Part shown: piece by piece, positions 40,357-43,592 of the stretch
Position numbering within the stretch: the first letter of the stretch is position 1
Layout of the letters: every line of letters starts with the position of its first letter
Assembly: GCA_016875435.1 (NCBI GenBank)
Contig: VGRE01000004.1
Span: 1 to 43,592, forward strand
Reading direction: 5' to 3'
Length of the DNA stretch: 43,592 nucleotides
Origin: Deltaproteobacteria bacterium
GTDB lineage: Bacteria; Myxococcota_A; UBA796; SXON01
Notes under the pieces: generated by a model
What the model was told of the DNA's origin: nothing
What the model saw: the letters and a program-made list of their open reading frames with translations, nothing else
The model's database searches: none
Translations under genes and position numbers: made by a program

Positions 40357-43300
40357 ATGTTCCTCCTTCTCGCCACGCGCTCGCTCGCCGCCACCCTGGA
40401 AGTGGGCACCGATTTCGCCACCATTCAGGACGCGATCGACGCCTCCACCGACGGCGACACCATCCACGTGCCCGCCGGCACCTGGCCCGAGGCCATCGAC
40501 ATCACCGGCAAGTCGATCACGGTGCTCGGCGACGGCGCCGGTGTCACCATCCTGTCCCCGGGCACCGGCGACGACGTCGTCACCATGTCATCGTTGCGCG
40601 CCGCCACCCTCGCCGACCTCACGATCGCGCCTGCGGGCGGACGCGGGGTCGCGGTCACCGACGGGCAACTCGCGCTCGAGTCCGTGGTCATCGACGGGGC
40701 CGGCAGCGCCAGCACCCGCGGCGGCGCCATCTACGTCGACGGTGGCGACCTCTCGCTCAGAGACGTGATCGTCACCGGCTCCACCGCCGCCTACGGCGCC
40801 CACCTCTACGCCACCGGCGGCGCCACGGTGTCGGCCCAGAGCCTCGACCTCACCGGCGGCACCGCTAGCTACGGCGGCGCGATCTACGCAGACGACGGCT
40901 CCACCCTCGAGCTGGTCGACGTGGTGGCCTCCGCCCCCTACGCCAGCGCCCACGGCGGCTTCGCCTACCTCGACGGCGCCGACCTGGTGGCCACCGACCT
41001 CGTCGTCGACGCGCCGAGTGGCAAGAACAGCTACGGCGCCGGCTTCTACCTGTCCGGTCACGCCAGCGCCGACATCCAGAGCGCCACCATCTCCGACGCG
41101 AGCATCGCCAGCGCCGCGTCGGGCTACAGCGGCGGCGCCTTCTACCTCCGCGATGGCTCCCGCCTCGCGCTCTCCGAGTCGACCGTCCGCGACAACGCCG
41201 CCTACCAGGGCGGCGGGATCGCGCTCTGGGATGCGTCGTCGGCCACGCTCGCGTCGGTGCTTTTCGACAGCAACAGCGCCAGCGCCGAGGGCGGCGCCAT
41301 CTACGCGGCAGACGGCTCCACCGTCGACATGGAAAACTGCGCCTTCGACCAAAATAGCGGCAGCGACGGCGGCGCGCTGTACCTGGGCGACAGCACCACC
41401 CTGGTCGACGCCGACGGCAGCTACACCGACAACGACGCCAGCCGGAGCGGCGGCGCGGTCTACGTGGAGGGCAGCGCCGAGACGAGCTTCGACGGCAGCG
41501 CCTTCAGCTCCAACACGGCATTCGACCACGGTGGCGCCATCTACACCGCCGGCGACCTCGAGATCGAGGAGGCGAGCCTCGGCACCAACCGCGCCCGCCG
41601 CGGCCACGGCGGGGCCGTCTACGCCGAGGCCGACACCGAGATCGAGGCGACTGACTTCAGCGACAACAGCGCCGACCTCGGCAACGGGGGCGCGATCTAC
41701 GCCGAGGGCGACCTCGAGGCCAACGACTGTCGTTTTGCCGGCAACGAGGCCGACGACGATGGCGGCGCGATCTTCGCGGGAGATGGCGCGCTATCGGTGT
41801 GGGAAGGCAGCTTCTTCGACAACAGCGCCGGCGCCTACGGCGGCGCCATCGCTGCCAGCGAGCCGGGCGACGCGACCCTTGCCCGCTCTTACCTGCACGG
41901 CAACGCGGCGAGGGACGGCGGCGCCATCGCGCTCCGCGAGGTCGACACCGCCGCCACCCTGTCCAACCTGCGCGTCACCGACAACGTGGCCTCGGGCGAT
42001 GGCGGCGGCCTCTACCTCGACGGCACGACAGAGATGGAGATCCTCAACAACACGTTGGCCGGCAACGACGCCAGCGGCGACGGGGGCCACCTCTACACCA
42101 CCGGCCCGCTGTCGCTGGTCAACAACATCTTCTACCAGGCGGTCGACGGCGGCGGCGCCTACGGCACCAGCGCCACCACCGACCGCTACTACAATCTCGC
42201 CTACGACAACGCCGGCGGCGACTGGGTGGGCTGGAGCGACCCGACTGGAACGAGTGGCAATCTCAACACCGACCCGATGCTCGTGGCCTACACCGCCGAC
42301 GGTTCCCGGGCCGACGACAACCTCTTTCTCGCCGAGGCTTCTCCCTGCATCGACGCCGGTCACCCCTCGATCTTCGACCTCGACGGCACCGCCTCCGACA
42401 TCGGCGCCTTCGGCGGGCCCGACGCGGACGTGGCCGACGACGACGGCGACGGCTTCTACGACAACGTGGACTGTGACGACCGCGACCCCGCGATCAACCC
42501 GTCGGCGTCCGACATCCCCTACGACGGCATCGACAACGACTGCGACGGCGCCGACCTCGTCGACGTCGATGGAGACGGCTACGCCGCGAGCATCGGTGGC
42601 GGCGATGATTGCGACGACGACGACCCGGCGGTGAATCCCGGAGCCGCCGAGACCTACTACGACGGCATCGACCAGGACTGCGGCGGCGGCTCCGACTACG
42701 ACATGGACGGCGACCACCACGACGCCGACTTCGTCGACGGGGGCGACGACTGCGACGACACCGACAACACCATCCACGGCGCCGCCCAGGAACGCTGGTA
42801 CGACGGCATCGACCAGGACTGCGACGACCGCGACGACTTCGACCGCGACAAGGACGGCTACGTGTCCGCCGACTACGGCGGCGACGACTGCGACGACTTC
42901 AACGCCGACCGCTACCCCGGTCACACCGAGATGCCCTACGACGGCATCGACCAGGACTGCGACAACAACGATCTGGTCGACGTGGACGGCGATGGCTGGA
43001 TCGCCGAGGAAGCCGGCGGCACCGACTGTAACGACGCCCAGTCCACGGTGTACCCCGGCGCCGAGGAAGACCCGGAGGACGGTTTCGACACCGACTGCGA
43101 CGGCTACTCCGAGTGGGACCGCGACGGCGACGGCTACGACGCCACCGACTACGGCGGCGGCGACTGCGACGACTTCGACGGGGCGATCAACCCCGGCGTG
43201 GCCGAGGCCTGGTACGACGGCATCGACCAGGACTGCGACGGCCGCGACGACGACCAGGACGGCGACGGCTACCCGCTGGCGCAGGACTGCGACGACGAGG

Positions 43301-43592
43301 ACCCGGGGACGAACCCCGGCGCGATGGAGAAGATCGACGGGCAAGACAACGACTGCGACGGGTGGACCGAGACCGACGACCGCGACGGCGACGGCCTCGT
43401 CGACCTGATGGAGTGGATCCTCGGTTCCGACCCGGAAGACCCCGACACCGACGGCGACACGATGACCGACGGCGATGAGATCGCCCAGGGTCCCGACCGC
43501 GACGGCGACTACATCCTCGACTGCCTCGACACCGACGACGACAACGACGGCATCGCCAGCGCCACCGAGATGAAGGCCGACCTCGACGGCGA
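40357..43592 (+). CDS. Giant secreted protein: beta-helix plus MopE-type and thrombospondin-3-like Ca-binding repeats (partial)
   Basis: At least 1078 residues, open at the window edge and in one frame throughout. The signal peptide (FLLLATRSLAA) is followed by TDFATIQDAIDASTDGDTIHVPAGTW, the start of a right-handed parallel beta-helix (about 15-680). The helix contains more than ten G-G-A-I/V/F-Y units of the polymorphic-outer-membrane-protein type. From 705 to 1002 seven repeats follow, DCDD-x-D-P-x-x-x-P-G...YDGIDQDCDG, a motif of MopE-like proteins proposed to bind metal. DRDGDGLVD, DPDTDGDTMTDGDE and DTDDDNDGI then follow, thrombospondin type-3-like calcium sites. Such proteins are exported adhesins or surface fibres; a C-terminal sorting signal would lie outside the window. 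Confidence 0.87.
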   Translation, partial: MFLLLATRSLAATLEVGTDFATIQDAIDASTDGDTIHVPAGTWPEAIDITGKSITVLGDGAGVTILSPGTGDDVVTMSSLRAATLADLTIAPAGGRGVAVTDGQLALESVVIDGAGSASTRGGAIYVDGGDLSLRDVIVTGSTAAYGAHLYATGGATVSAQSLDLTGGTASYGGAIYADDGSTLELVDVVASAPYASAHGGFAYLDGADLVATDLVVDAPSGKNSYGAGFYLSGHASADIQSATISDASIASAASGYSGGAFYLRDGSRLALSESTVRDNAAYQGGGIALWDASSATLASVLFDSNSASAEGGAIYAADGSTVDMENCAFDQNSGSDGGALYLGDSTTLVDADGSYTDNDASRSGGAVYVEGSAETSFDGSAFSSNTAFDHGGAIYTAGDLEIEEASLGTNRARRGHGGAVYAEADTEIEATDFSDNSADLGNGGAIYAEGDLEANDCRFAGNEADDDGGAIFAGDGALSVWEGSFFDNSAGAYGGAIAASEPGDATLARSYLHGNAARDGGAIALREVDTAATLSNLRVTDNVASGDGGGLYLDGTTEMEILNNTLAGNDASGDGGHLYTTGPLSLVNNIFYQAVDGGGAYGTSATTDRYYNLAYDNAGGDWVGWSDPTGTSGNLNTDPMLVAYTADGSRADDNLFLAEASPCIDAGHPSIFDLDGTASDIGAFGGPDADVADDDGDGFYDNVDCDDRDPAINPSASDIPYDGIDNDCDGADLVDVDGDGYAASIGGGDDCDDDDPAVNPGAAETYYDGIDQDCGGGSDYDMDGDHHDADFVDGGDDCDDTDNTIHGAAQERWYDGIDQDCDDRDDFDRDKDGYVSADYGGDDCDDFNADRYPGHTEMPYDGIDQDCDNNDLVDVDGDGWIAEEAGGTDCNDAQSTVYPGAEEDPEDGFDTDCDGYSEWDRDGDGYDATDYGGGDCDDFDGAINPGVAEAWYDGIDQDCDGRDDDQDGDGYPLAQDCDDEDPGTNPGAMEKIDGQDNDCDGWTETDDRDGDGLVDLMEWILGSDPEDPDTDGDTMTDGDEIAQGPDRDGDYILDCLDTDDDNDGIASATEMKADLDG
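42469..43362 (+). repeat. Seven tandem DCDD...YDGIDxDCDG coding repeats
   Basis: Within the giant secreted protein. Seven divergent copies of roughly 40-50 codons each begin D-C-D/N-D and end near I-D-x-D-C-D/G. Copy 5 is the most diverged (EDGFDTDCDG). Conservation is at the protein level; the DNA is similar but not identical, so this is not a CRISPR array. Confidence 0.85.

Noticed and set aside
41791-43344. Leftward frame of over 500 codons opposite the MopE-type repeats
   Set aside because: Reads as repetitive V/A/G sequence, the reverse of GAC/GGC-rich Ca-binding repeats; no start context.
42469-43362. Possible CRISPR-like or DNA-level repeat array
   Set aside because: Repeat similarity is in the protein, in frame, with varied DNA and no spacer pattern.
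1-43592. tRNA, rRNA, insertion sequences, CRISPR arrays or a replication origin
   Set aside because: Nothing with the required conserved stems, transposase motifs, terminal repeats or DnaA-box clusters was found.

Overview
The window is about 43.6 kb of very GC-rich (roughly 70% by eye), densely packed bacterial chromosome. Short intergenic gaps, abundant 4-base start/stop overlaps (mostly GTGA), many signal-peptide lipoproteins, LpxC, a MYXO-CTERM-like tail and MopE-type D-C-D-D repeats in a giant secreted protein all point to a Gram-negative member of the Myxococcota (former Deltaproteobacteria), probably an uncultured lineage. That assignment is an inference; no rRNA or tRNA gene was seen.

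Layout. 1-6826: the 5' end of xseA, a thiopurine methyltransferase, and a leftward operon of two membrane-anchored sulfatase-fold proteins plus a YfhO-type membrane protein. 6851-10036: rightward lipoprotein, release factor 3 and a membrane-anchored PDZ protein. 10281-17367: a long leftward stretch with a lipoprotein, an acyl-ligase/acyltransferase pair, MotA/MotB, a decayed transglutaminase-like gene, the CrcB/FluC fluoride channel, TatD and Pal. 17514-28734: small accessory genes, two paralogous arylsulfotransferase-like lipoproteins (one in an operon with a lipoprotein and a KAS III-like enzyme), PlsC, a diguanylate cyclase and an AidB-like acyl-CoA dehydrogenase. 28795-34042: a YdcF-like protein, a PEGA protein, then ruvC-ruvA-ruvB-DUF192-lpxC. 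34054-38591: a gene remnant, then a sulfur-assimilation unit (cysH, sulfite reductase, siroheme synthase). 38535-43592: a broken small gene and two large secreted proteins, the last running off the window.

The most interesting element is upstream of cysH. An unlisted 28-codon ORF (34370-34456) encodes a peptide with six cysteines in seven codons. It has its own promoter-like sequence placed so that the transcript would be leaderless. It is followed by mutually exclusive hairpins, one of which covers the Shine-Dalgarno sequence of cysH. The three downstream genes make sulfide for cysteine (APS/PAPS to sulfite, sulfite to sulfide, and the siroheme cofactor), so this reads as a cysteine-sensing leader-peptide attenuator, analogous to the poly-cysteine leaders known from mycobacteria.

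Other window-wide signals: a palindrome GTCGCGAC (often extended to TGTCGCGACA) recurs about thirty times in genes and between them, far above what base composition predicts. A TAnnnT-like hexamer 6-10 bases ahead of the start codon recurs at the head of many transcription units, suggesting widespread leaderless transcription. Damaged or unusual genes include a transglutaminase-like pseudogene with three kinds of lesion and a tatD that appears to start at CTG.
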